This document shows, piece by piece, positions 54,744 through 63,676 of a DNA stretch of 64,000 nucleotides (position 1 is the stretch's first letter; every line of letters begins with the position of its first letter). Made by a program: the position numbers and the translations under genes. The stretch comes from a bacterium (GTDB taxonomy: Bacteria; Planctomycetota; Planctomycetia; Kolteriales; Kolteriaceae): assembly GCA_019753235.1 (NCBI GenBank), contig JAIELF010000007.1, positions 26,081 to 90,080 on the forward strand. Direction: 5' to 3'. The notes beneath the pieces were generated by a model that was not told the DNA's origin, ran no database searches, and was given only the letters and a program-made list of their open reading frames with translations.

Positions 54744-56453
54744 TTATCGCAAGATGTTGATGACGTCGTTGAGGAGATCGTTGATGGTGGTCAAGTACTT
54801 GGCAGAAGCTTGAAAAGCTCGCTGAAACTTGATCAACTTGACCGCTTCTTCGTTAATGTCGACGCCGGTGATCGCTAGATCCTTTGACTTAAGCGTGTCT
54901 TTGGTTGTTTCCAGGACCGCTTTGGCGTTGTTGAGTTGGCTTCCGCTGGTTGCCAAATTCTGAACGATCCCGGTGAGAGACTGATCAATGCTGAGTCCGT
55001 TTAGACCCGCAAAGGTCTTCTGCGAAAGCTGCGCGAGTGCCAAGACGTTTTGATTGTTGCCGGGCAGTCCATTCTGCGATGTCGCGAGAAAGCGGAAGTC
55101 TCCGACGACACCTTCGTTGAGAGAGATGTTTCTAGAAGTGTCGCCAGTAAAGAAGGTATTCAGGCCAAACGATGCGAGAAACCCACTGGTATCGTTGCCG
55201 AACTGGAAACTTTGGCCCGCGGGCGCGTTGAACGCGACTCGGCCTTGATTGGTGACCGAGGCAACCGCTTGCCCGCCGAAGGCGACAGTGTTGATACGAT
55301 TGATCACGCTATTGAGTGAATCATCCGTCCCGACTCCATCCAGATCGACATCGATTTTGTAGATTCGATTCTGTCCGGTAGCGATGTCGGTCACGTTGAT
55401 ATCGAAGCTGCCGTTCTTCGGTGAAAAATCGAGGGCCGCAGCAGGCGAATTGAGGGTCGCCGACGCCGACAGCGTCCGGTAAGTTCCTTCAAGGCTGGTG
55501 AATTTCTCCAGGCCTTGGCCCGAGCTATGAATCTTGTTGAACTCATAGATCAGCGTTTTGGCAATTGAGTTGATCTGTGCCGTGATGGCACCAAGATCGC
55601 CGTCGCGAAAATCTTGAATTCCCCCGAGCCGACCTTGATCGGTCGGAATCGGCCATTGCGAATTCTTGATGGCCAACACTTTACTTGGTATCCCGGCACT
55701 ACTCTCGTCGAGCGCCGTGACTTCTTGAATCGTCCCATTGAAGAGAAGGAAGTCGCCATCCACAAGAACATTCACCGACCCATCCGCTTGCGTTCGGGCC
55801 TGGATCGGAATCAAGTTGCTCAGTTTGCTGAGCTGCTGATCACGCTGGCTTCGAAGAGCGCCAGCATCGGAAGGGGAACCCGCCTCGGCCGCGACGATTT
55901 GACGATTGAGGTCTCGGATATCCTTCAGGGTACTGTTGACCTCCTCGGCAGACTGAGAGACTTCGCTGGAAATGTCTCGCGAGATGTCGTCGAGCCTGCT
56001 TTGAATGTACTTGATTTGGCCGGCCACATCGTAGCCCTTGCGAAAGACGACGTCGCGAAGAGTGGGATCATCCGGGCGATTCGAGAGGTTCTGAATCGAG
56101 GAGAAAAAACTACTGACGGCAGAGGAGAGATCTTTGTCGCCTAGCTCGTTGAAGACCGCTTGAACACGATCGTACAGTGTCGCTCGGGCGTCAGCGGCGG
56201 CGAAACTGCTGTCGGCTTCGCGAGATCGCTCGCGAAGAAAGCGATCGATCTGCTGTTGGGTTGATGTGGCGGTTGCGCCCGAACCAATGTTCAACGTTCC
56301 GTAGCGGGTAGAGTCCAGCGTCCCGACCTTTAGATCTTCTCGAACGTAACCTTCGGTGCCGGCGTTGGCGATGTTGTTTCCCACGACGCTCAATGCCAAC
56401 TGATTGACATTGATCGCTGATGCGCCAACCGACAGGCTCGAGAAGAGTGTCAT
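54744..56453 (-). CDS. flgK: Hook-filament junction protein FlgK (HAP1)
   Basis: A 569-residue exported protein that forms the first hook-associated ring. The N-terminal LSVVGNNIANAGTEGYVRED is the axial-protein signature, and the C-terminal EEAVKLIKFQRAFQASAKYL is the matching helix. The middle (about 330-470) is variable. Length is normal. AAAGGA precedes ATG 56453. It lies between the flgN-like gene (80 bp upstream) and flgL. It leaves through the flagellar type III apparatus, so no Sec signal is present. Confidence 0.93.
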   Translation of the reverse strand: MTLFSSLSVGASAINVNQLALSVVGNNIANAGTEGYVREDLKVGTLDSTRYGTLNIGSGATATSTQQQIDRFLRERSREADSSFAAADARATLYDRVQAVFNELGDKDLSSAVSSFFSSIQNLSNRPDDPTLRDVVFRKGYDVAGQIKYIQSRLDDISRDISSEVSQSAEEVNSTLKDIRDLNRQIVAAEAGSPSDAGALRSQRDQQLSKLSNLIPIQARTQADGSVNVLVDGDFLLFNGTIQEVTALDESSAGIPSKVLAIKNSQWPIPTDQGRLGGIQDFRDGDLGAITAQINSIAKTLIYEFNKIHSSGQGLEKFTSLEGTYRTLSASATLNSPAAALDFSPKNGSFDINVTDIATGQNRIYKIDVDLDGVGTDDSLNSVINRINTVAFGGQAVASVTNQGRVAFNAPAGQSFQFGNDTSGFLASFGLNTFFTGDTSRNISLNEGVVGDFRFLATSQNGLPGNNQNVLALAQLSQKTFAGLNGLSIDQSLTGIVQNLATSGSQLNNAKAVLETTKDTLKSKDLAITGVDINEEAVKLIKFQRAFQASAKYLTTINDLLNDVINILR

Positions 56454-56533
56454 GGGTGTCCATCCTTTGAGTGCAGGGTCGCGTTGTCTGAGGTTGGTCG
56501 TTCGATCGTAAGGTCATGCCCGAGGTCATGCGG

Positions 56534-56998
56534 TCATGCGGTAGCGTCAAACATCAAGCCATGATGAACGTCTACTTCGGCAGGCTGGCCGGCCCGCGCG
56601 AGAATGTCGATCATTCCACTGACGTGCTCGTTCAGCCGCCAGATGGAGAGCCACTGTGTGGCCGCCTCTTCCTGCAGCGTTTGAGCTTGCGGAATGAGAT
56701 CGGCCAGACGCCTCTCGAGGGGAGCTCGGTCCGTTGCCGGGAGTCGCTCGATCGCCGAGCGGAGCGAAAGCCTGGTCGTGGGTAGCCTTGGATCAAGGGC
56801 GACTTCCACCGCGAGCGAGGAGCGCAAGCGATCCGCCAAAGATCCTTCGGCTTGGGCTGTCTCGGTCAGCTTGTCGGCGTCAAGCGATGCCAAGGCGGAC
56901 CGTTTGGTTTGCTGAACTGCGTTCAGTTCAGAGAGTGTGGTCTGTAATTCGTCCAGTTTCGACTGAACGAGGTGTGTATCCAGAGCTTGAAGAACCAT
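56534..56998 (-). CDS. flgN: FlgN-like flagellar export chaperone
   Basis: A 154-residue helical protein with heptad-rich segments (LDTHLVQSKLDELQTTLSEL; ALASLDADKLTETAQAEG) and the length of FlgN, the chaperone that delivers FlgK and FlgL for export. Sequence identity to FlgN is weak in this family, so position just before flgK and flgL is the main support. It starts inside flgJ: ATG 56998 overlaps the flgJ end by 71 bp in another frame. The upstream AAAGG touches the start codon, so the exact start is unsure. Confidence 0.65.
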   Translation of the reverse strand: MVLQALDTHLVQSKLDELQTTLSELNAVQQTKRSALASLDADKLTETAQAEGSLADRLRSSLAVEVALDPRLPTTRLSLRSAIERLPATDRAPLERRLADLIPQAQTLQEEAATQWLSIWRLNEHVSGMIDILARAGQPAEVDVHHGLMFDATA

Positions 56999-57362
56999 CC
57001 TTTGTTGCCTGTCCGTCGGTGCGGCCGGCCTGTTGCCTGAGAAACTGCTCGAACATCTTATTCGAGAACCCTTCTCCGCTTTGGTCGGCAATTCGCTCAA
57101 CGAGCGTGTTGTCCAGTTGCGAGCGGAAAATCTCCTCCGCCCGGCCGCCATGAATGAGCGGATTCTTCCCCACGGTTTTTCGCATCGACTCCAACATCGA
57201 CCGGAAGAATGTTCCCGCCACGAAGGCATTGAACTTCTCGCGAAGTTCATCGGTTGCCCAGGCAGGGTTCGTGTCGAAGGTCTTTGGTGTCGACTGAGTC
57301 AGCCGATCCCAAGACGTTGGAGTGAGGCTTTGTCCGCCCAGAGCCGCGGGGCTGCCGTTCAT
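56928..57362 (-). CDS. flgJ: Rod-binding protein FlgJ (N-terminal domain type)
   Basis: A 144-residue protein consisting of the rod-capping domain only: FVAGTFFRSMLESMRKTVGK and GRAEEIFRSQLDNTLVERIA match the Rod-binding family. The C-terminal muramidase domain of enterobacterial FlgJ is absent, as in many other phyla. The protein guides rod assembly in the periplasm. It has no Sec signal, as expected. It lies 155 bp after flgI and overlaps the flgN-like gene by 71 bp. Confidence 0.85.
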   Translation of the reverse strand: MNGSPAALGGQSLTPTSWDRLTQSTPKTFDTNPAWATDELREKFNAFVAGTFFRSMLESMRKTVGKNPLIHGGRAEEIFRSQLDNTLVERIADQSGEGFSNKMFEQFLRQQAGRTDGQATKDGSSSSGYTPRSVETGRITDHTL

Positions 57363-57517
57363 CCGTCACCATCCTTGGCCGGTCTCACCGCCCGGGGCCG
57401 GGCCGAGAGACTTTCCTACGAGCTAAACCTAGATCACAACTGAATTCCGTGCTGGGAAGAGTCCCACTTTTTTCTCCAGATTGCCCAGGTGAAGCGGTCT
57501 ACTCGATCGATTCGATA

Positions 57518-58627
57518 CTACTCGTAGATCACGACTGCGTGGAGTTTGCCACTCTTGTCGAGTTCCTTGATGATCGAAATCTTATCCTCAGCCCCTACCT
57601 GTGCTCGATCCATTGCAAACAGAAGATCGTTCAAATTCGCTAAGCCCGGCACATCTTGAAAAGGAGGCACACTCGTTGGTGGAGCCGCCACCAGCGGAGA
57701 GAAATTGTTGGGCAGTCGAGCCTGCTGAGCCGCTTGTAGCGCTAGGTCGGCTTGGTTCGGACCAAACACCAGCAGGTTACGATGGGCCACCATAAGAGGT
57801 TTAATCTCGACCTCGCCGGTCACCACGATCGTCCCCGACTTCTCATTGATCACCACCCGCGCTTGGGTATGGATCGAATCGGGGTCAAGCACCGTTGAAA
57901 GAACGTCGGCGGCAAATGCGACATGGTTCTCTCGGTGAAACGGGGGAATCAGAACCTCGACATTCTTCGCATCCAATGCTTGCGCAATCGGCACGAGCCC
58001 ACCCAGTTGGGCGGCAAACTTGTCGTTGATGCGACGAGCAATCCGGTCGGCCGTCGTCATCGAAGCGTGGGATTGATCAATGACAAGCGTGATCCGGTCG
58101 CCACACGCGACGAACGGTGCAAAGAGATCCTGACTCAGGGTGATTCCCTTCTCGATCCGGGCATGATTGACATCGAGCCCTTCCAGCGTGATGGCCCCTT
58201 GAGCAATCGCATAGACCGTTTGATCATCATTCCGCGGTCCGGTCAGCGCGGTCATCATCAATCGCCCGCCCAACAGTCCGCGCGCGTTGCCGATCGATGT
58301 GACGAAACAATCCAGCGATTCCCCCTCTCGGCCACCTTCCGCAGGGACGGTACACGTGACGGCAACGAGAGCGACATTTCTCGCGGCAGCGATCGCGCGG
58401 ACGTCCAGCGTCGGATTCCCCATCAGCTCAAGACTTCGAGCCAAAGCGGTGCTGGTCACGTCGATTCGTTGATCGCCTGTCCCTGCCAAGCCGGTGACCA
58501 GGCCGATCCCACGCAGCGTGACAGGCTCTTGCCCCTTTAGCCGACAAATGCTTTGGATCTCGACGGCAAACGACGAGGAAGCAAGCGAGTAGAAAAGCAA
58601 GAGTGAGAGGCTCGTCAGGCGTTTCAT
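57518..58627 (-). CDS. flgI: Flagellar P-ring protein FlgI
   Basis: A 369-residue periplasmic protein with a signal peptide (about 1-21, LLLFYSLASSSFA). Typical segments are GLVTGLAGTGDQRIDVTSTA, VTCTVPAEG, SIGNARGLLGGRLMMTALTG and ARVVINEKSGTIVVTGEV near the C terminus. Length agrees with FlgI (about 365). It forms the ring in the peptidoglycan layer; its presence shows a Gram-negative type basal body. ATG 58627. FlgH lies 71 bp upstream. Confidence 0.95.
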   Translation of the reverse strand: MKRLTSLSLLLFYSLASSSFAVEIQSICRLKGQEPVTLRGIGLVTGLAGTGDQRIDVTSTALARSLELMGNPTLDVRAIAAARNVALVAVTCTVPAEGGREGESLDCFVTSIGNARGLLGGRLMMTALTGPRNDDQTVYAIAQGAITLEGLDVNHARIEKGITLSQDLFAPFVACGDRITLVIDQSHASMTTADRIARRINDKFAAQLGGLVPIAQALDAKNVEVLIPPFHRENHVAFAADVLSTVLDPDSIHTQARVVINEKSGTIVVTGEVEIKPLMVAHRNLLVFGPNQADLALQAAQQARLPNNFSPLVAAPPTSVPPFQDVPGLANLNDLLFAMDRAQVGAEDKISIIKELDKSGKLHAVVIYE

Positions 58628-58698
58628 TCACTATTCCCCTCGGGTTCAGTGCTTCGCATTCGATTCTGCTCATTTGTCATGATGGATGTCCGCTCACG

Positions 58699-59403
58699 TT
58701 AGAGGGGCTGGAACCAGTCGATGAAGGCGGTGATGAAGCCTCTCTTTAGACCGTCGCGAGCAGCCCCTTTCACATTCAAATCCAATCGTTTGGAAGCAAC
58801 GTGGTTGCTGTCGATCACTCGTTTTCGTGGATCGATGTCCAGGGGGCTGGCAATCCCCGCGAGCTTGTAGATGTAGATTTCGTTGTTGACTGAGACTTCG
58901 CCGTTCGCTTCGAGAACCAGATTGCCGTTGGGACGAATCTCGACGACCTCGGCTTGTACGGCATAGCGAAGAATGTCGTTGCGATTGAACTGGAACTGCT
59001 TCTGTTCGGTGTTGAGTGCCGTGACATTGACGCCGGGCTTCTCATCTCGAATCGTGTTGTCCGCACGAAGTCGAAGGTTGTCCAACAACAAGATGAAATC
59101 ATCAACGGAGTACTTGAACTGGTTGTTGCGACGCTTGTTGAGCTGAGCGTTGACACGGTTGACAATCGTCTCGTTCACTTGAATGTGAATCAAGTCGTGA
59201 AGCTGATATTGCGGCGGTGCGGGGAGCATGATCAACGAAACCTGATCGAGGGTCGCCGGCCGATTGATCGGTGTACCCGGGGGCGACAGATACGCCTGGG
59301 GCCGAAGCAAATTTGCCGACTGTCCGAGCGCGCTCGTGGTGATCGTCATGCTGAGCGACACGGCTGAGCAAGCGAAGATGTTGGTTCGTTTGATTCGAAT
59401 CAT
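58699..59403 (-). CDS. flgH: Flagellar L-ring protein FlgH
   Basis: A 234-residue exported protein. NRPATLDQVSLIMLPAPPQY, HIQVNETIVNRVNAQLNKRR, and the C-terminal NEIYIYKLAGIASPLDIDP match FlgH, which forms the outer-membrane ring. E. coli FlgH is a lipoprotein; here the signal region (IFACSAVSLSMTITTSALGQ) has a Cys at residue 12 without a convincing lipobox, and an AxA-like cleavage site follows. ATG 59403 overlaps the flgA stop as ATGA. Ring proteins H and I together with the rod genes suggest a complete three-ring basal body. Confidence 0.88.
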   Translation of the reverse strand: MIRIKRTNIFACSAVSLSMTITTSALGQSANLLRPQAYLSPPGTPINRPATLDQVSLIMLPAPPQYQLHDLIHIQVNETIVNRVNAQLNKRRNNQFKYSVDDFILLLDNLRLRADNTIRDEKPGVNVTALNTEQKQFQFNRNDILRYAVQAEVVEIRPNGNLVLEANGEVSVNNEIYIYKLAGIASPLDIDPRKRVIDSNHVASKRLDLNVKGAARDGLKRGFITAFIDWFQPL

Positions 59404-60560
59404 TGTCGGGTCCTCTGTGCGTTGTTACGTTGCGCGATTGATGCGGCCGCCGGTGCTCGGGTCGGTGTGGCGGGACGAACTTGTGCTCGGCTTGGTGGCG
59501 CATCGGGGGGAAGCTCGGCGGTGTGCGACGCGATGACACGGACCTGATAGGGATGAGCCTGCCCCGATCGGCCGTTGGATTCGTAGATTTCGATCCAATC
59601 ACCCAAACCCGCGTCGCTGGCGGCCAAGAACGTTTTTTGCAGCCAAGCCGTTCCGAATCGAATGTGGACCGTCACCGGTTGCCCTCGAAAGACGATGGGC
59701 GTCTTGCGAAGATCCCGGGACGAGATCGGCTCGCCCGCTTGTAAATCACGCTTGGCCTCTTGCCCGACGGCTTGCTGGAGGTCGGTGACCAACTCGCGAT
59801 CGCTCGAATCTTTCTCGTACGCCACCAGCGTAACGTCGTCGGGACTAATCTTGGTTCCGCGAGCGAGTGTGATTCTGGGAACGACCACTTGCCGAGCGGG
59901 GAGAAGATGGATCATCACCGGGTACCGAAGACGGTCCTCGTCGATCGTTATATCTACGCGAGCTTGTTGCCAACCTTCCTGCCAAGGACCAGTCAGAACG
60001 AGCTGCCACTTCGAATGAACCTGTTCGACGAGATAGTCGAGAAGGCGTTCGCCTTCCACACGGATACGAATACCCTCAGCAGGTCCGCTCCCGGAGAAAG
60101 GCTCCGCGTCCGCCGATCGACGGGCTTCTTGTTCGAGGCTCTCGCGCACCAGCCGTTCGATCTCGGCTCGCCAGTGCTCACGCGACTTTCGCACGATGAC
60201 GCGAGTGGTCTCGTTCGGTGTTTGGCGTACTTCGACGCGACGCGAACCCTGAAAAGTGATGTCGTCGAAACGAATCCCTTCCCGGGTGAGAGCTTCTTTG
60301 ATGTCGTTCAGATCGATCCACTTGGGGCTCTCGGCCTCGGGGGCGGGCCCGATCTCGACCCCAGCAATCTGAGAGTGCCGATAGCGATCGCTTTCGCTGA
60401 TCTCGGCCAGATCGCCGACCGTCATGATGCTCGACTCGATCACTACGGATTCGCGCAAGCGAACCACACCAGCGTTGAGAGTGGCCGGGAGCATGATCAT
60501 CGATATCAGAATGGCGATCCATCGCATGGGAACGATTGACTCCCTCCGCATCACATCCAT
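59400..60560 (-). CDS. flgA: Flagellar P-ring assembly chaperone FlgA
   Basis: A 386-residue periplasmic protein, longer than E. coli FlgA (219). It has a signal peptide (about 12-30, AILISMIMLPATLNAG), a charged middle region, and a C-terminal SAF domain (about 230-355) with ITLARGTKISPDDVTLVAYE and DLQAGEPISSRDLRKTPIVF. The last 30 residues are Ala/Pro/Arg-rich. It assists FlgI polymerisation. ATG 60560 overlaps the flgG stop by one base (TAATG); ATG 60527 with GGAGGG further upstream is an alternative. Its neighbours are flgG and flgH. Confidence 0.85.
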   Translation of the reverse strand: MDVMRRESIVPMRWIAILISMIMLPATLNAGVVRLRESVVIESSIMTVGDLAEISESDRYRHSQIAGVEIGPAPEAESPKWIDLNDIKEALTREGIRFDDITFQGSRRVEVRQTPNETTRVIVRKSREHWRAEIERLVRESLEQEARRSADAEPFSGSGPAEGIRIRVEGERLLDYLVEQVHSKWQLVLTGPWQEGWQQARVDITIDEDRLRYPVMIHLLPARQVVVPRITLARGTKISPDDVTLVAYEKDSSDRELVTDLQQAVGQEAKRDLQAGEPISSRDLRKTPIVFRGQPVTVHIRFGTAWLQKTFLAASDAGLGDWIEIYESNGRSGQAHPYQVRVIASHTAELPPDAPPSRAQVRPATPTRAPAAASIAQRNNAQRTRQ

Positions 60561-61363
60561 TACTGACGCAACGTCCCGACGGTACGCAGGTTCTCATTGG
60601 CCGTTTGAATGACCTGCGAATTGATTTCGTAAGCGCGCTGACTGGTGATGAGCGAGATAAGCTCTTCCACAGGTTCGACATTGGACGCTTCTAAGAAGGT
60701 CTGTTGAATCTGGCCGAAACCCTGCTGGGCGAAGATACCAGGTTCGGCAACGCCCGAAGCGCCGGTCTCGCTGAAGAGATTCTGTCCGACCTGTTCGAGG
60801 CCTTCGGGGTTCTGAAAGCGGACGCCGTTGAACTGGCCGATGACCTGAGGCTGATTGACGTTGGGCTGGGTGACGGCGACTTGGCCGTCGGCGGTGATCG
60901 AGATCGAAAGAGCATCCTGCGGAATCAAGACGGGAGGCTGAACGACGTAGCCTCTCGATGCTGTCGCTAAGATGATTTGCCCCTGACTATTGAGGGTCAG
61001 GTTGCCCGAGCGCGTGTAGAAGAAGTTTCCTTGTCCATCATCGACCTGAAGAAACCCGGGGCCGTTGATCGCGATATCGAGTTGTCGACCGGTCGGTCGA
61101 ATAGTTCCAGGATTGAAGCTCAGCTGCGTAGCAGAGACGCGGGTACCGACGCCGTACTCGATACCGACGCCCGGCGTATCGGGCGCACCGACGACACCTG
61201 CGCCAGGAGCCTTGACGCGTTTGTAGAGAAGATCCTCGAAGTTGGCGCGCGACTTCTTGAAGCCATCGGTTCCGACGTTGGCCAGATTATTGGCGATGAC
61301 GTCGAGATTTCGACTCTGTCCGATCATCCCCGTCGCGCCCGTGTTGAGAGCTTGCAAGCTCAT
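60560..61363 (-). CDS. flgG: Flagellar distal rod protein FlgG
   Basis: A 267-residue rod protein. LDVIANNLANVGTDGFKKSR is the axial-family N-terminal signature, and the C-terminal VEELISLITSQRAYEINSQV and QTANENLRTV match it. Length equals that of FlgG (about 260). The substrate of the type III exporter, it has no Sec signal. AGGAGG lies 9 bases before ATG 61363. FlgF lies 69 bp upstream. Confidence 0.95.
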   Translation of the reverse strand: MSLQALNTGATGMIGQSRNLDVIANNLANVGTDGFKKSRANFEDLLYKRVKAPGAGVVGAPDTPGVGIEYGVGTRVSATQLSFNPGTIRPTGRQLDIAINGPGFLQVDDGQGNFFYTRSGNLTLNSQGQIILATASRGYVVQPPVLIPQDALSISITADGQVAVTQPNVNQPQVIGQFNGVRFQNPEGLEQVGQNLFSETGASGVAEPGIFAQQGFGQIQQTFLEASNVEPVEELISLITSQRAYEINSQVIQTANENLRTVGTLRQ

Positions 61364-61432
61364 GGGGTGTGTCCTCCTACTGTCGCTGGCCTGTCGAAAG
61401 TTCCTTCGGATGGCATGGCGTTCATGCGCTCG

Positions 61433-62188
61433 TTACACCGGTCTTGGCAACTGGTCGATCAATCGACTCAAGCCGTCACTTTGCAACTGGATCATCTGGA
61501 TGTTGATCTCGAACGCTCGGGCGGTCTCGATCATGTCGACCATCTCATGCACCGGGTCGACATTCGATCCTTCAAGGAAGCCCTGCTTGACGTTGCCCGG
61601 CGCGGGCTGATCTCGTCCATCGTAGCCAAGGAGGTTGTCTCCTTGACGCTCGACAGAAGCGAGATTGGTGGGCTGAACCAGGGCAATCGTCCCTACTGGC
61701 CGACCATTCTGGATGATTTGATTGTCGGGCGAGACCTCAAAGGGATAGTTCGCATCGACGCGGAACGGGGCACCATCGGTCGAAAGAAGAACACCTTCGC
61801 CGTCGGCGGTTCGAAGCGAGCCATCGGGCCCGAAGCTAAAGGCGCCGTCGCGAGACAGATAGTTCGTGTTCCCTTTTTGAATCCGGAAGAAGCCTTCTCC
61901 TTCGATGGCCATATGGGCTCGAGAGGAAGAGGGTTTGATAACTCCCTGGGTGTCAAGGTCGTTATAAGTTCGGAAGAGATGCACGCCGCCACCGATTCGC
62001 CGAGGGTCGTTCTCGGCAATCGGACCGGCTTGGCCGATCTCACCCTTTCGATCGAGTCTTTGTCGAGCGGTGACGAACTGTCGGCGAAAGCCCGTCGCGT
62101 CAACATTGGCGATGTTGTTGGCGACGACGTCTTGGCGATTGCTTTGGGCTTTGGCCCCGGCTGTCGAAAGATAAAGTCCATAGAGCAT
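61433..62188 (-). CDS. flgF: Flagellar proximal rod protein FlgF
   Basis: A 251-residue axial protein, first gene of the operon. DVVANNIANVDATGFRRQFV near the N terminus, GEGFFRIQKGNTNYLSRDGA in the middle, and DMIETARAFEINIQMIQLQS at the end are typical of FlgF/FlgG; length and order (before flgG) favour FlgF. GGGAGGG precedes ATG 62188. The 240-bp upstream region carries a small CTTGCC/GGCAAG hairpin in the leader. I found no sigma-54 or sigma-28 box with confidence. Confidence 0.88.
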   Translation of the reverse strand: MLYGLYLSTAGAKAQSNRQDVVANNIANVDATGFRRQFVTARQRLDRKGEIGQAGPIAENDPRRIGGGVHLFRTYNDLDTQGVIKPSSSRAHMAIEGEGFFRIQKGNTNYLSRDGAFSFGPDGSLRTADGEGVLLSTDGAPFRVDANYPFEVSPDNQIIQNGRPVGTIALVQPTNLASVERQGDNLLGYDGRDQPAPGNVKQGFLEGSNVDPVHEMVDMIETARAFEINIQMIQLQSDGLSRLIDQLPRPV

Positions 62189-62428
62189 CGTCCGACCCTC
62201 CCGAGCACTGCTTGCCGAAGAGGCAAGGCATCGTTCTCTTTCTGTAGTCGGCAGTTCGGATGGGTTGGATTGATTATTCCGGTCGTTTCGGCAAAACCGG
62301 TTCTTCGGACGGTTGGGAGGCTTTCCATACTCTTCGTCGAGATCGTTCCCTTTGCCTCAAGTTCGATGATGAACGCGGCGCCTCGGAGAAGCATTCGTCA
62401 GAACGGAGCAACTCTTGAAAGCACTAGG

Positions 62429-63676
62429 CTAGATGTAGGGATAGATCCAGTTGGGAATGACATCGACGCGTTCGTTGAGAATGGTCCCAAGCAGATCCAT
62501 GCCGTGAAGCTGGATCTGATCGACGGCATGACGAATGGTTTGTCGACGAGTGGTGCCGGCACGGACGACAAGGATCGTGTTGACGACGAAGCGTCCCCAG
62601 CGATACGCTTCGACGCCCCGCTTTAGACTAGAAACGTCGTAAAAGACGTAGCGATATCGCTCCTCGAGCGAACGAATAACATCTTGGAGACGGGCGTCGG
62701 TCGACAGGACCGAGGGATCGGCCCCGTTGCCGGCGGGAACGAAAGCGAATGGAGAACCTTTCCCCTCGACGATGACATCATCCAGAGATGCCTCTTGGGT
62801 GATGAGCTCGGCAAGACCACGTTGACCGTTGAGCGAACTGGCTCGCGTGAGCCCTCGTTCGAGGAAGTCGGCATCAACGAGACAGATCCGCCCCGGCATA
62901 CTATTGGCGGCTCGACCCGCGAGTCCCAGGGCAACGGTAGATGTTCCTTCGTCCTCGGCCCAACTTGTGACGACAATCGATTGAATGTTTCGGTGCTCGA
63001 TGCCCGTCTCTTCGACGTCAAGGTCGGGTTGATGCGGCTTGCCGATCCGCCGTTGCACTTTGACCCAGACTTGATCGAAGATCTCATCGACGCCATGGGC
63101 AAACCGTATGTTCCCCCCCGCGTCGGGATGAACATCATTGCGAATGATGCCCCTCGATTCGGCCATCGGTGTCGCCAGCGGAAGGGAAACACTGAGCTTG
63201 GTTGCTGACCGAATCTCGTCGATAGCAGGCGAAACATCCGCTCGAGTGGGCGTGGGGCGTTCGATCGGTCGCGTCGCCGACGCAATGGAAGCGACGGTTG
63301 TCGCGGTGATGGGAGATCGCGTCGTGGCTGTCACTGGGGTGTCGCCCCCGACTTCATAACTGCCGCTGATCATCGACGAGTCTGTCTGGTTGATGACGGT
63401 GGATGCGGATCGATCGACGTCACTTTTTCCGAAGAGAGTGGTTTCCACGGAGTCTCGGACGACAGTGGTGTCGCTGGCCGATGCCGGGGGTTCGCTCGAC
63501 CTTCGTCCGATCGCGCCGATGAGCCGACTGATAGCGCCGGCCTGCATCCGCGCGGGTGGATTTGGCGACGCCAGCGTCGAGGCGTCGGCCAGGGGAGAAC
63601 GACTCTCCTCGCGGATGAGCGTCTGGACGAATCGAGAACTTTCATTTCGTGGCATCGAACTTCCCTTGTTCGTCAT
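62429..63676 (-). CDS. BY-kinase-like (CpsD/MinD-fold) protein with degenerate P-loop
   Basis: A 415-residue protein. The N-terminal 200 residues are low complexity, rich in Ser/Thr/Pro. The C-terminal ATPase-like domain (about 230-415) has the bacterial tyrosine kinase layout: SWAEDEGTSTVALGLA where Walker A is normally GEGKS/T (Lys replaced by Thr245), CLVDADFLERGL as the Walker A' motif, and a C-terminal DLLGTILN typical of the family. There is no Tyr cluster at the C terminus. It probably cannot bind ATP normally. It overlaps the Wzz-like gene by four bases (ATGA), so both belong to an exopolysaccharide locus. Confidence 0.75.
   Translation of the reverse strand: MTNKGSSMPRNESSRFVQTLIREESRSPLADASTLASPNPPARMQAGAISRLIGAIGRRSSEPPASASDTTVVRDSVETTLFGKSDVDRSASTVINQTDSSMISGSYEVGGDTPVTATTRSPITATTVASIASATRPIERPTPTRADVSPAIDEIRSATKLSVSLPLATPMAESRGIIRNDVHPDAGGNIRFAHGVDEIFDQVWVKVQRRIGKPHQPDLDVEETGIEHRNIQSIVVTSWAEDEGTSTVALGLAGRAANSMPGRICLVDADFLERGLTRASSLNGQRGLAELITQEASLDDVIVEGKGSPFAFVPAGNGADPSVLSTDARLQDVIRSLEERYRYVFYDVSSLKRGVEAYRWGRFVVNTILVVRAGTTRRQTIRHAVDQIQLHGMDLLGTILNERVDVIPNWIYPYI

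Noticed and set aside
51776..62188. CsrA-binding GGA motifs in the leaders of the flagellar genes
   Set aside because: GGA occurs in every strong Shine-Dalgarno sequence, so its presence alone says nothing about CsrA control.
60977..62626. 549-residue open frame on the plus strand
   Set aside because: It lies wholly opposite flgF and flgG, which have clear family signatures and good ribosome sites; the frame has no recognisable domain.
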